Shown here piece after piece: positions 43,326 through 53,300 of a DNA stretch of 64,000 nt (position 1 is its first letter; every line of letters begins with the position of its first letter). A model generated the notes under the pieces. The model was not told the DNA's origin. It made no database searches and saw only the letters and a program-made list of their open reading frames with translations. Position numbers and translations under genes: made by a program. The DNA is from Paraburkholderia sp. CNPSo 3274 (lineage in GTDB: Bacteria; Pseudomonadota; Gammaproteobacteria; Burkholderiales; Burkholderiaceae): assembly GCF_024206475.1 (NCBI RefSeq), contig NZ_JAMBPR010000019.1:1-64000 (forward strand). The letters are read 5' to 3'.

Positions 43326-44104
43326 GCGAACCGTGGATCCTGCTGCGCGGCCTCACGCGTGAATCGCGCCACTGGGGCGCGTTCGCCGCGCGGCTTGCGG
43401 CGCGCGACGGCGTGCTGCCGATCGACCTGCCGGGCAACGGCACCGCGGCGCACGTACGCTCGCCGCTCGCGGTGGACGACTACGTGGACGCGCTGCGCGC
43501 CGAGGCGCAGCGGCACGGCGCACGCGCGCCATACCGCGTGCTGGCGATGTCGCTGGGCGGCATGGTGGCGACGGCGTGGGCGCTGCGTTACCCCGAAGAA
43601 ATAGACCGGCTCGCGCTCGTAAATACGAGCATGCGGCCTTTTAGCCACATTCACGAGCGCTTGCGGCCCTCGGCGTGGCCCGCGCTCGTGCGCGTGGCGC
43701 GGCACTGGGATGGCGGCGATAGCGGCGACATTGCCGAGACGCTGATCCACGGGCTCACTTGCGCGCGCCGCGACACGCTCGCTGCCGACCTCGAAACGTG
43801 GCGGGCGATCCGCGCGAGCGCCCACGTGAGCCGCGCGAACGCGCTGCGCCAGCTAGCCGCCGCCGCGCGCTTCAAGGCGTGCGCCGCGCCGCGCTGTGCG
43901 GTGCTCGTGGTGTCGTCGCAAGGCGACGGGCTCGTGAACCCCGTTTGCTCGGCGCGGCTCGCGCGCGCCTGGGGCGCGCCGCACGTGGAGCATCCGTGGG
44001 CGGGGCACGATCTGCCGCACGACGATCCGCAATGGCTCGTCGATACGCTCCACGCGGGCGACTTCACCGCGAACGCCGCGGGCCAGGCCGCCGGGCGCGG
44101 CTGA
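43322..44104 (+). CDS. alpha/beta-hydrolase
   Basis: A 260-residue alpha/beta-hydrolase. The nucleophile elbow is AMSLGGM (Ser77), the oxyanion region WILLRGLTRESRHWG near the N-terminus, and the catalytic His is in AGHDLPHDD (about 236). The acid is probably in SSQGDGLVNP (about 205). Translational overlap with the M14 gene suggests a two-step hydrolytic pair, but the substrate is unknown. An ester or amide/peptide hydrolase is as far as the sequence allows. Confidence 0.78.
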   Translation: MSEPWILLRGLTRESRHWGAFAARLAARDGVLPIDLPGNGTAAHVRSPLAVDDYVDALRAEAQRHGARAPYRVLAMSLGGMVATAWALRYPEEIDRLALVNTSMRPFSHIHERLRPSAWPALVRVARHWDGGDSGDIAETLIHGLTCARRDTLAADLETWRAIRASAHVSRANALRQLAAAARFKACAAPRCAVLVVSSQGDGLVNPVCSARLARAWGAPHVEHPWAGHDLPHDDPQWLVDTLHAGDFTANAAGQAAGRG

Positions 44105-44201
44105 ACGGTGCCGCGGCGCGTGCGCGCCGCCCGCATCGCCCGTCCGGCGATTGCTCCATAATACGAACACTCATCCGGCACTTTCAGGACGATTTCCAGA
44201 C

Positions 44202-45269
44202 ATGAACGACAAACCCGCCATTGGCGCCGCCGTGCCGCGCCTCACGAGCCTTTCGCACGGCGGCGGCTGCGGCTGCAAGATCGCGCCGGGCGTGCTTTCC
44301 GCGCTGCTCGCCCGCAGCACGCCGCTCACCACCGCGTTTCCGAACCTGCTGGTCGGCACCGAGACCGCCGACGACGCCGCCGTCTACAAGCTCAACGACG
44401 AGCAGGCCATCGTCGCGACGACGGACTTCTTCATGCCGATCGTCGACGATCCGTACGACTTTGGCCGCATCGCCGCGACCAACGCGCTCTCGGACGTCTA
44501 CGCCATGGGCGGCAAGCCGATCCTCGCGCTGGCGCTCGTGGGCATGCCGATCAACGTGCTGCCGCACGACGTGATCGCGCAGGTGCTGCGCGGCGGCGAG
44601 GACGTGTGCGCGGCGGCGGGCATTCCCGTGGCGGGCGGCCATTCGATCGACTCCGTGGAGCCCATTTACGGCCTGGCGGCGCTCGGCGTGGTGCATCCCG
44701 AGCGCGTGAAGCGCAACGCGTCGGCGAAAGCCGGCGACGTGCTCGTGCTCGGCAAGCCGCTGGGCGTGGGCGTGCTTTCCGCCGCGCTCAAGAAGGAACT
44801 GCTCAACGACACAGGCTACCAGGCGATGGTGACCGCCGCGACCATGCTCAACAAGCCGGGCGCGACGCTCGCAGAACTGCCCGGCGTGCACGCCATGACG
44901 GATGTGACAGGTTTCGGCCTGCTCGGCCACATGCTCGAAATCGCGCGTGGCGCGAATCTCACGGCGCGCGTGCACTACGCCGACCTGCCGTGGCTGCCGG
45001 GCGTGCAGAAGTTCGTGGATGACGGTGTGTACACGGGCGCCTCGGGCCGCAACTGGGCCTCGTACGGCGACGCCGTCGGGCTCGCGGCCAGCCTGCCTGA
45101 AAGCGCCCGCACGCTGCTCACCGACCCGCAAACCTCGGGCGGCCTGCTCGTGGCCTGCGCGCCGGAAAACGTGGACGAAGTGCTGGCGATCTTCCGCGCA
45201 GAAAACTTCAACGACGCACGCGTGATCGGCGAACTGAGCGCAGGCCCGGCGCGCGTGGACGTCGCATGA
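44202..45269 (+). CDS. selD: selenophosphate synthetase
   Basis: A 355-residue enzyme making selenophosphate from selenide and ATP, the donor for selenocysteine and for seleno-uridine in tRNA. The glycine-rich active-site loop SHGGGCGCKIAPG holds Cys23 and Lys26, matching E. coli Cys17 and Lys20; the position is Cys, not Sec. TTDFFMPIVDDPYDFGRIAATNALSD supplies the metal-binding aspartates. Start ATG 44202. selA, selB and the tRNA(Sec) gene are not in the window. It is followed after 7 bp by a CDF transporter gene. Confidence 0.94.
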   Translation: MNDKPAIGAAVPRLTSLSHGGGCGCKIAPGVLSALLARSTPLTTAFPNLLVGTETADDAAVYKLNDEQAIVATTDFFMPIVDDPYDFGRIAATNALSDVYAMGGKPILALALVGMPINVLPHDVIAQVLRGGEDVCAAAGIPVAGGHSIDSVEPIYGLAALGVVHPERVKRNASAKAGDVLVLGKPLGVGVLSAALKKELLNDTGYQAMVTAATMLNKPGATLAELPGVHAMTDVTGFGLLGHMLEIARGANLTARVHYADLPWLPGVQKFVDDGVYTGASGRNWASYGDAVGLAASLPESARTLLTDPQTSGGLLVACAPENVDEVLAIFRAENFNDARVIGELSAGPARVDVA

Positions 45270-45276
45270 GGGCCGT

Positions 45277-46182
45277 ATGAGCGGAGAATCGCCGAAAGCC
45301 ATCTTCTACGCGCTCGCTGCGAACTTCGGCATAGCGGTCTGCAAGTACGCTGCCGCGGCGTTCACGGGTTCGGGATCGATGTTCGCGGAGGCGATTCACT
45401 CCACGGCCGACTGCGGCAATCAACTGCTGCTGCTCTTCGGCCTGCGCCAGTCGCGCGAGCCGCCCACGCCGCTGCATCCCATGGGCACGGGCCGCGCGAT
45501 CAACTTCTACTCGCTGCTCGTGGCGCTGCTGCTGTTCTTCGTGGGCGGCGCGTTCTCGGTGTACGAGGGCGTACATCGGCTGATTGCGCGCGAGCCGTTG
45601 CGATTCGTGTATGTGGCGCTCGTCGTGCTCGGCATTTCCGTGGTGCTCGAAGCGTTTTCGCTTTACGGCGCGATGCGTGAGATTCGCAAGGGCGCGCCCA
45701 CGAAATCGCTGTGGCGCTGGGCGCGCGAAACGCGCGATTCCGACCTGCTCGTCGTGGCGGGCGAGGACATCGCCGCGCTGGCGGGCCTCGCCATTGCGTT
45801 CGCCGCCGTGCTGCTCACGGTCATCATGGGCAATCCGGTATGGGATGCATGCGGCTCGATTGGCGTGGGCGTGCTGCTCATGCTGATTGCGTGGTTCATC
45901 GCGCGCGAAGTGAAGTCGATGATCGTCGGCGAATCGGCAAGCCCGGAAATGCGGCGCGATATCGAATCGTTCCTGCGCGCGCGGCCCGAGATTCGCAGCA
46001 TCATCAGCCTCATTACCCTGCAATGGGGCAAGGAGGTGATGGTGGCAGTGCAGTGCGAAATGCTCGACTACGAGCACAGCCGCACCATGGTCGAAACGAT
46101 CAACGAGATCGAAGCCGATCTGCAGGCGCGCTTTCCTCTCGTGCGCTGGGTGTTTTTCGAGCCGGATTTCGTGAATCGATAA
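45277..46182 (+). CDS. cation diffusion facilitator (CDF) metal transporter
   Basis: A 301-residue inner-membrane transporter with about six TM helices and a C-terminal cytoplasmic domain. The TM2 metal site is AEAIHSTADCGNQ (HxxxD), and TM5 carries AGEDIAALAG, an Asp/Glu variant of the usual HxxxD, as in the CDF subgroup near ZnT9. It should export divalent metal (Zn, Co or similar) by proton antiport. The gap to selD is 7 bp, so they may be cotranscribed. A terminator follows at once. Confidence 0.85.
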   Translation: MSGESPKAIFYALAANFGIAVCKYAAAAFTGSGSMFAEAIHSTADCGNQLLLLFGLRQSREPPTPLHPMGTGRAINFYSLLVALLLFFVGGAFSVYEGVHRLIAREPLRFVYVALVVLGISVVLEAFSLYGAMREIRKGAPTKSLWRWARETRDSDLLVVAGEDIAALAGLAIAFAAVLLTVIMGNPVWDACGSIGVGVLLMLIAWFIAREVKSMIVGESASPEMRRDIESFLRARPEIRSIISLITLQWGKEVMVAVQCEMLDYEHSRTMVETINEIEADLQARFPLVRWVFFEPDFVNR

Positions 46183-46186
46183 CGCC

Positions 46187-46220
46187 AAGGCCCGACGGTT
46201 GCAAAATCGCCGGGCCTTTT
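46187..46220 (+). terminator. terminator after the CDF gene
   Basis: AAGGCCCG (46187-46194) pairs with CGGGCCTT (46211-46218), followed by TT. It begins 5 bp after the stop. Confidence 0.85.
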
Positions 46221-46254
46221 CACACTTTTCACATCTTCACGCGCGCTTCAAATT

Positions 46255-46329
46255 TCAATGCCGAAACGGCGTCCACACGGGCGTGGTGTTGTCCCACTGC
46301 TCGAGTTCGGAAGGTACGGTCGAATTCAT
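46255..46329 (-). CDS. candidate small protein, 24 aa
   Basis: A 24-codon frame on the minus strand encodes MNSTVPSELEQWDNTTPVWT followed by PFRH. Its ATG at 46329 has a strong ribosome site, TAGGAG, six bases upstream. It starts 31 bp after the stop of the DUF4148 gene on the same strand, so it could be the second gene of that transcript. It is hydrophilic and has no membrane segment. I do not recognise it; the support is the ribosome site and position only. Confidence 0.45.
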   Translation of the reverse strand: MNSTVPSELEQWDNTTPVWTPFRH

Positions 46330-46360
46330 GCTGGACTCCTACGTTTTTCGTCGTGCGGGC

Positions 46361-46633
46361 TTATTCGCCAGCCTGCGCAACGCGCTGGGCGTTGTTCGCG
46401 CGGCTTTCCTGCAGCGCGATGCGTTGCGCTTGCGTGCGGCCGATCAGGCTTTGCTCGGGGTAGCTCGTCTTGTTCAGCGAGGGCAGCGTGCCGTCCCGAT
46501 ACGCGGCAGCGATTTCCGCCTTCACTTCGGCGCGGGTTTTTGGAGCGCTGTTGTCCTGCGCGAAGGCGGAAACGCTAGCGGCGAGCGAGAAAACGAGCGT
46601 GGCGCCAATGGCGGTTGCGAGAGTGCGTTTCAT
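46361..46633 (-). CDS. DUF4148 small exported protein
   Basis: A 90-residue protein of the DUF4148 family, common in Burkholderia. The signal peptide is about 1-25 (KRTLATAIGATLVFSLAASV, cut near FAQ). The mature part has the family pattern KTRAEVKAEIAAAYRDGTLPSLNKTSYPEQSLIGRTQAQRIA. It should be periplasmic; the function is unknown. ATG 46633 has AAGGAG six bases upstream. Confidence 0.88.
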   Translation of the reverse strand: MKRTLATAIGATLVFSLAASVSAFAQDNSAPKTRAEVKAEIAAAYRDGTLPSLNKTSYPEQSLIGRTQAQRIALQESRANNAQRVAQAGE

Positions 46634-46758
46634 GATCTGCTCCTTTTGTACTGGTGCCACGTGGGTCGCGGCGACAGGAGCAAATGTAGTTGCGCAGCCG
46701 TTTGCGATAAACGGCCGGAACGCGAAAGCAATTGTCGAAAATCTGGAACAATCGCTGC

Positions 46759-46790
46759 GCCGCGCCCGCGGAAGCCTCTGCGGGCGCGGC
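46759..46790 (-). terminator. hairpin downstream of the LysR gene
   Basis: GCCGCGCCCGC (46759-46769) and GCGGGCGCGGC (46780-46790) form a perfect 11-bp stem 56 bp past the LysR stop. No T-run follows on the minus strand, so termination is likely but not certain. Confidence 0.5.
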
Positions 46791-46824
46791 TTCCAGGGTT
46801 GGCGCAGCGCGACGGCGTTACGCC

Positions 46825-46852
46825 GCCCAGCCTATGCGGCCCAGCCTATGCG
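46825..46852. repeat. 14-bp tandem duplication at the LysR stop codon
   Basis: GCCCAGCCTATGCG occurs twice in tandem (46825-46838, 46839-46852). The duplication overlaps the end of the LysR reading frame and so places a second copy of its stop region downstream. Confidence 0.85.
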
Positions 46853-47850
46853 GCCCATTCCGAAATAACGGGCGTTTCGAGCGCCGGCGCGTTTTCACGC
46901 TCTTCGAGCGTGCGCATCGTGCAGGCCTTGTCGAGCGAGGCGCGGCCGCTCAGGAGCGGGCAGCGGTCGAACACTTCGGCGATCCAGTCCACGAACACGC
47001 GCACTTTCGGTGACAGATGGCGGCTGTGCGGATAGACGGCGGAAATCGGCATGGGCAGCGGCTTGTAGTCGGGCAGCACTTCGACGAGCGCGCCCGACTT
47101 CAGGTGCGGCAGCACCATGTAGCGTGGCCCCTGAATCAGGCCGAAGCCTTCGATGCCGCAGGTCACATAAGCGTCCGCGTCGTTCACCGAGACCATGCTC
47201 TTGAGCTTGATTTCCACTTCCTTGCCGTCGACGAGAAACGCCCAGTCCATCACGCGCCCCGTGCGCGACGAGAAGTAATTCACGGCGCGATGCTCGGCCA
47301 GTTCTTCGAGCGTTTGCGGCGTGCCGTGGTGCTCCAGGTACGACGGCGCCGCGCACGATACGCCTTCGAAAATGCCAATGCGCCGCGCGACCAGCGACGA
47401 ATCCTGCAGCGCACCCACGCGCACCACGCAATCCACGCCTTCCTGCAGCAAGTCCACGGGGCGATCGGATAGTCCGAGTTGCAGGTCGATGTCCGGATAG
47501 CGCCCGTGGAACTCGCACAGCGATGGAATCACGATGAGCCGCCCGATCGAGCCGGGCATATCGATGCGCAGCTTGCCGTGCGGCTTGCGGTTGCGATCCT
47601 GGAATGTGGTTTCCGTTTCCTCGACGTCCGCGAGAATGCGCACGCAGCGCTCGTAGTACGCGGCGCCATCCGGCGTGAGCGACAGACGGCGCGTGGTGCG
47701 GTGCATGAGGCGCACGCCGAGAAACGCTTCGAGATTCTGAATGATCGTCGTGACCGATGCGCGCGGCATGTCGAGCGTTTCGGCAGCGCGGGTGAAGCTG
47801 TTGGTATCGACGACGCGGGTGAACACCTGCATGGCCTGAAGGCGGTCCAT
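46846..47850 (-). CDS. LysR-family regulator divergent from the RND efflux block
   Basis: A 334-residue LysR regulator. The winged helix is at about 1-62 (MQVFTRVVDTNSFTRAAETLDMPRASVTTIIQNLEAFLG) and the effector domain at about 90-300. The C-terminal tail of about 30 residues is longer than usual. ATG 47850 follows GAGAGTGGCA. Its gene faces the hydrolase and RND genes across 188 bp that hold a spaced inverted repeat, so it is the probable activator of that block, responding to a small molecule. Confidence 0.87.
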   Translation of the reverse strand: MDRLQAMQVFTRVVDTNSFTRAAETLDMPRASVTTIIQNLEAFLGVRLMHRTTRRLSLTPDGAAYYERCVRILADVEETETTFQDRNRKPHGKLRIDMPGSIGRLIVIPSLCEFHGRYPDIDLQLGLSDRPVDLLQEGVDCVVRVGALQDSSLVARRIGIFEGVSCAAPSYLEHHGTPQTLEELAEHRAVNYFSSRTGRVMDWAFLVDGKEVEIKLKSMVSVNDADAYVTCGIEGFGLIQGPRYMVLPHLKSGALVEVLPDYKPLPMPISAVYPHSRHLSPKVRVFVDWIAEVFDRCPLLSGRASLDKACTMRTLEERENAPALETPVISEWAA

Positions 47851-47940
47851 TGCCACTCTCCAAAAAGCTTCGGTCGCACGGCGCGCGGCGTTCGAAAGAA
47901 ACGCCCGCGCAGAAAGAGGAGACAGATTGTTCAGATGCGC

Positions 47941-47998
47941 CGAATTGTGTTGCCGGATTATAGGCATTTATTTGCAAGTCTGCCGAACCCACAATTCG
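47941..47998. promoter_or_regulatory. spaced inverted repeat between the LysR gene and the efflux block
   Basis: CGAATTGTG (47941-47949) and CACAATTCG (47990-47998) are perfect 9-bp inverted arms with 40 bp between them. LysR tetramers often contact two sites and bend the DNA between, so these may be the recognition and activation sites. Both flanking promoters lie within reach. Confidence 0.55.
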
Positions 47999-48038
47999 CT
48001 CCATTCGAATCTACTCTCGCGCATTGCGCCGATTTGAC

Positions 48039-48932
48039 ATGGATGTCTTTAAACGCTCAACGTCTTGGTCCTCCGCGGAGGAAGCGCCGCTCGCCGAAGT
48101 GCCTGCGGCCTTGCCTGTTACCGCGCCCGCCAAGCCCGGCAAGGCGCGCGCGCTGCTCACGACCGACGCGGTAATCGAAGGCTACGCTCAGCAGATTCCG
48201 CTGCGCCTGTACCGACCGGAAGCCGCGAATGGTCTACCGGTGTTGCTGTATTTCCACGGCGGCGGCTTTGTGCGCGGGTCGATCGATGAAGCGGATGCTA
48301 TCGGTCGTTTTCTCGCAGAACGCTTACCAGCGCTCGTGGTGAGCGTGGGGTATTCGCTCGCGCCAAAGCACCCATTTCCCGCCGCGCCCGAAGATGCGCA
48401 TCGCGCGGCACTGTGGGCGCTTACGCGGGCCCGCGCCTTCGGCGGCAATCCGAAGCGCGTGATTGCGGCGGGCCACGACGCGGGCGGCCAGATCGCCAAC
48501 GTGCTCGCCTTCATGGGACGCGATCGGGGCGACGTGAAGCTCGCGGCGCAGGCGTTGTTTGCGCCGATGCTCGACCCGAGCCTCACGCGTCTTGGCGACG
48601 AGGCGCGCCTTGGCTCGGATATCACCGCAAGCGAATGCGCGGCGTGTTATCGCGCGTATCTGCCCGATGCGACGCAGCGCATGCATCCGTACGCCGCGCC
48701 GCTCGAATCGCTGCGTCTTGGGGGCTTGCCGCCCACGCTCATCGTGACCGCACAGAACGACGTGCTGCACATCGAAGCGGAAAAGTACGCGAGCCGCCTG
48801 ATCGACGCGGGCGTGCGCACCCAGGTGGTGCGCTACCCGAGCGTCTCGCACGCGAACCTCGCGGCGCATCCGGCCGCGCTCAGCGAAGCCGTACGGTTTT
48901 TCCAATGTTGCTTCGACGCGGGCGCGTCATAA
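48039..48932 (+). CDS. alpha/beta-hydrolase with Asp at the nucleophile position
   Basis: A 297-residue protein of the hormone-sensitive-lipase-like alpha/beta-hydrolase group. The oxyanion motif is YFHGGGFVRG (about 79-88), but the nucleophile elbow reads GHDAGG with Asp147, where esterases have GDSAGG. The acid and base lie in TAQNDVLHIEAE (about 244) and SVSHANLAAH (about 276). An Asp nucleophile would suit a dehalogenase- or epoxide-hydrolase-like reaction, or the protein may be inactive. ATG 48039 (MDVFKRSTSW) was used; a TTG at 48024 is in frame. It leads the efflux operon by 69 bp. Confidence 0.75.
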   Translation: MDVFKRSTSWSSAEEAPLAEVPAALPVTAPAKPGKARALLTTDAVIEGYAQQIPLRLYRPEAANGLPVLLYFHGGGFVRGSIDEADAIGRFLAERLPALVVSVGYSLAPKHPFPAAPEDAHRAALWALTRARAFGGNPKRVIAAGHDAGGQIANVLAFMGRDRGDVKLAAQALFAPMLDPSLTRLGDEARLGSDITASECAACYRAYLPDATQRMHPYAAPLESLRLGGLPPTLIVTAQNDVLHIEAEKYASRLIDAGVRTQVVRYPSVSHANLAAHPAALSEAVRFFQCCFDAGAS

Positions 48933-49001
48933 GCGAAGCATCCTTGCGGCGGTGCTGCCGAACCAGTGAAGAACAATCAACCATTATTTCTGGAGTCCGA
49001 C

Positions 49002-50219
49002 ATGTCACTTTTTTCGCAATCCCGAACCCGTATCGCGCTAGCGGTCATTGGCGCGCTCGTGGTAGCGGGCCTCGGCACCCTCGGCGCCATCCGCCTCGAC
49101 TCGCACCCTGCCGTTGCCGCTGAAGCGCCGCCCGCACCCGAGGTCGATGTCGCAGCCGTGCTCAATCGCACCATCACCGACTGGCAGAGCTATTCGGGCC
49201 GCATGGCCGCCGTCGAGAAAGTGGAGATACGTCCGCAGGTTTCCGGCACGATCGTGTCCGTGAACTTCCGTGACGGCGCGCTCGTGAAGCAGGGCGAAAC
49301 GCTGTTCGTGATCGACCCGCGCCCGTACCAGGCGGCCGTCGATCAAGCCGCCGCGCAGCTCGCCGCCGCACAGGCTCGCACGGGCTACGCGCAAAGCGAC
49401 TGGGAGCGCGCGCAGCGCCTCATTGGCGACAACGCCATCGCAAAGCGCGATTACGACGAGAAGCAAAACGCCTCGCGCGAAGCGAACGCGAATCTCAAGG
49501 CCGCGCAGGCCGCGCTCGAAGCTGCGCAGATCAATCTGGGCTACACGCGCATCGTCGCGCCGGTTGCCGGGCGCGTGTCGCGCGCCGAGATCACGGTGGG
49601 CAACGTCGTATCGGCTGGGGCGAGCGCCGCACCGCTCACGACGCTCGTTTCCGTTTCGCCCATCTACGCCGAATTCGACGCCGACGAGCAGACCTATCTC
49701 GACTACATCAGCCGCATGAAGGATGGTTCGAAGGTGCCGGTGCAACTGGGTCTTGCGAACGAATCGGGCTATTCGCGCACGGGCACGATCGAGTCGGTGG
49801 ATAACCGCCTCGACACCACGTCGGGCACGATCCGTGTGCGCGCGCGCTTCGACAACGCCGACGGCGCGCTGGTGCCGGGGCTGTACGCGCGCATCAAGGT
49901 GGGCGGGAGCGCCCCGCACCCGGCGCTGCTCGTGGACGACGCCGCCATCGGCACCGACCAGGACAAGAAGTTTGTGTACGTCGTGGATAACAGCGGCAAG
50001 ATCGCGTACCGCACCGTGCAAACGGGCGGGCAGCAGGGCAACCTGCGCGTGATTCTGGGCGGCCTGAAGGCAGGCGACCACGTGGTGGTGAACGGCACAC
50101 AGCGCGTGCGTCCCGGTGAAGCCGTGCGCTCGCACATCGTGCCGATGAACGGCGACCCCGACGCCGATTCGTCCAACACCGCAGCGAACCCCGGCGCCAA
50201 GACAGCGAAGACGTCCTGA
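49002..50219 (+). CDS. RND efflux periplasmic adaptor (membrane fusion protein)
   Basis: A 405-residue adaptor of a tripartite exporter. An uncleaved membrane anchor lies at about 8-30 (TRIALAVIGALVVAGLGTLG). The lipoyl half-motifs are EIRPQVSGTIVSVNFRDGALVKQGETLFVIDP (about 78-109) and YTRIVAPVAGRVSRAEITVGNVV, separated by a coiled-coil hairpin (about 110-185). Beta-barrel and membrane-proximal domains follow. ATG 49002 has TGGAG seven bases upstream. It links the permease and NodT outer-membrane channel encoded next. Confidence 0.93.
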   Translation: MSLFSQSRTRIALAVIGALVVAGLGTLGAIRLDSHPAVAAEAPPAPEVDVAAVLNRTITDWQSYSGRMAAVEKVEIRPQVSGTIVSVNFRDGALVKQGETLFVIDPRPYQAAVDQAAAQLAAAQARTGYAQSDWERAQRLIGDNAIAKRDYDEKQNASREANANLKAAQAALEAAQINLGYTRIVAPVAGRVSRAEITVGNVVSAGASAAPLTTLVSVSPIYAEFDADEQTYLDYISRMKDGSKVPVQLGLANESGYSRTGTIESVDNRLDTTSGTIRVRARFDNADGALVPGLYARIKVGGSAPHPALLVDDAAIGTDQDKKFVYVVDNSGKIAYRTVQTGGQQGNLRVILGGLKAGDHVVVNGTQRVRPGEAVRSHIVPMNGDPDADSSNTAANPGAKTAKTS

Positions 50220-50333
50220 CGAGCGGCGGCCGTAGGCAATCGCAGCCTACGCCTGTGCATCAGTCAGGATGCCTAAGCAGTAAGATAGCAGCAAGATTCG
50301 CGTCAACTTGAGCGTCATGAAAAAGAGCAACCC

Positions 50334-53300
50334 ATGAACATATCGAAATTCTTCATCGACCGGCCGATCTTCGCGGGCGTGCTGTCCGTGCTGATCCTGC
50401 TGGCCGGCGTGATCGCGCTGTTCCAGTTGCCGATCTCCGAGTACCCCGAGGTCGTGCCGCCTTCGGTGGTGGTCCACGCGCAGTATCCGGGTGCGAACCC
50501 GAAGGTGATCGCCGAAGCCGTCGCTGCGCCGCTCGAGGAGCAGATCAACGGCGTCGAGAACATGCTGTACATGCAGTCGCAAGCCAATAGCGACGGCAAT
50601 CTCACGCTCACGGTCACGTTTCGCCTCGGCACCGACCCGGACAAGGCCACGCAGCTCGTGCAGAACCGCGTGAACCAGGCGCTGCCGCGCTTGCCGGAAG
50701 ACGTGCAGCGCCTCGGCATCACGACCATCAAGAGCTCGCCCACGCTCACGATGGTGGTGCACCTGATCTCGCCGGACAACCGGTACGACATGACCTACCT
50801 GCGCAACTACGCGCTGCTCAACGTGAAGGACCGCCTCTCGAACATCCAGGGCGTGGGCGAGGTGCAGCTGTGGGGCTCGGGCGACTATGCCATGCGCATC
50901 TGGCTCGACCCGCAGAAGGTGGCACAGCGCAATCTCACCGCGAACGACGTGGTCAACGCGATTCGCGAGCAGAACGTGCAGGTGGCGGCGGGCGTGATCG
51001 GCGCGTCGCCTAGCGTGCCTGGCACGCCGTTCCAGCTCAACGTGAATGCCCAGGGCCGTCTGCGCACGGAAAGCGAGTTCGGCAACATCATCGTCAAGAC
51101 GAATCCCGATGGCGGCGTGACGTACCTGCGCGATATCGCGCGTATCGAGCTGGCGGCCTCCGAATACGGTCTGCGTTCGCTGCTCGACAACAAGCCGGCC
51201 GTTGCGCTCGCCATCAACCAGGCGCCGGGCGCGAACTCGCTCGCGATTTCGGACCAGGTGCGCGCGGCAATGAAGGAACTCAAGCAGGACATGCCGGCGG
51301 GCGTGGATTATCGCATCGTCTACGACCCCACGCAGTTCGTGCGCTCCAGTATCGAAGCCGTGGTGCATACGCTGCTCGAAGCGATCGCACTCGTGGTGAT
51401 CGTGGTGATCGTGTTCCTGCAAACGTGGCGCGCCTCGATCATTCCGTTGATCGCGGTGCCGGTGTCGATCGTCGGGACGTTCTCGCTCTTGCTTGCGTTC
51501 GGGTTCTCGATCAACGCGCTATCGCTGTTCGGTATGGTGCTCGCGATCGGCATTGTGGTGGACGATGCGATCGTGGTGGTGGAAAACGTGGAGCGCAATA
51601 TCGCCAGCGGGTTATCCGCGCGCGATGCGACGTATAAGGCCATGCAGGAAGTGAGCGGGCCGATCATCGCCATTGCGCTCACGCTCGTGGCCGTGTTCGT
51701 GCCGCTCGCGTTCATGAGCGGTCTCACCGGCCAGTTCTACAAGCAGTTCGCGATGACCATCGCTATTTCCACGGTGATCTCGGCGTTCAACTCGCTCACG
51801 CTTTCGCCTGCGCTTTCGGCGCTGCTGCTGCGCGGTCACGGCGAGAAGGAAGACTGGCTCACGCGTGGGATGAACCTCGTGCTCGGTGGCTTTTTTCGCC
51901 GCTTCAACCGGGTGTTCCATCGCGGCTCGGAAAGCTATGGGCGCGGCGTAAACGGCGTGCTGCGCCACAAGGGCGCGATGCTTGCGGTCTACGTGGTGCT
52001 GATCGCCGCAACGGTGCTGATGGCGCGTGTGGTGCCGGGCGGCTTCGTGCCCGCGCAGGACAAGGAGTATCTGATCGCGTTCGCGCAACTGCCCAATGGC
52101 GCTGCGCTCGACCGCACCGAGAACGTGATTCGCGACATGAGCGCCATTGCGCTCAAACAGCCCGGCGTGGAAAGTGCCGTGGCGTTCCCGGGCCTTTCGG
52201 TGAACGGTTTCACCAACAGTTCGAGCGCGGGCATTGTGTTCGTCACGCTCAAGCCGTTCAAGGAGCGCAAGGGCAAGGCGCTTTCGGCAGGTGCGATTGC
52301 GGGTGCGCTGAACCAGCAGTACGCCAGTATCAAGGATTCGTTCATCGCCGTGTTCCCGCCGCCGCCGGTGCTCGGCCTCGGTACATTGGGCGGCTTCAAG
52401 ATGCAGCTGGAGGATCATGGCGCGCTCGGCTATGAGGCGCTCAACCGCGCGACGCAGGACTTCGTCAAGCGCGCGGCGCAAACGCCGGAACTGGGCCCGA
52501 CGTTCACGAACTATCAGATCAACGTGCCGCAACTGAACGTCGATCTCGACCGCACGAAGGCGAAGCAGCTTGGCGTGCCGGTCACGGACGTGTTCGACAC
52601 CATGCAGATCTATCTGGGTTCGCTCTACGTGAACGACTTCAACCGCTTCGGACGCGTGTATCAGGTGCGCGTGCAGGCCGATGCGCCGTTCCGCCAGAGG
52701 GGCGACGACATCCTGCAACTGAAGACGCGCAACGCCGCGGGCGAAATGGTGCCGCTCTCGTCGCTCGTCACGGTCACGCCCACGTATGGCCCCGAGATGG
52801 TGGTGCGCTACAACGGCTACACCGCTGCCGACATCAACGGTGGCCCGGCGCCCGGGTATTCGTCGGGCCAGGCGCAGGCGGCGGCGGAACGCATCGCGGC
52901 TGAAGTGCTGCCGCGCGGCGTGAAGTTCGAATGGACCGACCTCACGTACCAGCAGGTGCTGGCGGGCAATGCGGGCGTCTGGGTTTTCCCGATCAGTGTG
53001 CTGCTGGTGTTCCTCGTGCTGGCGGCGCTTTACGAGAGCTTGACGCTGCCGCTCGCGGTGATCCTGATCGTGCCGATGAGCGTGCTGTGTGCGCTAACGG
53101 GCGTGTGGCTCACCCAGGGCGACAACAACATCTTCACGCAGATCGGCTTGATGGTACTGGTGGGGCTGGCTTCGAAGAACGCAATCCTGATCGTCGAGTT
53201 TGCGCGCGAGCTGGAGCATGACGGACACACGCCGCTTTCCGCTGCCATCGAGGCGAGCCGCATGCGTCTGCGCCCGATCCTGATGACGTCCATCGCGTTC

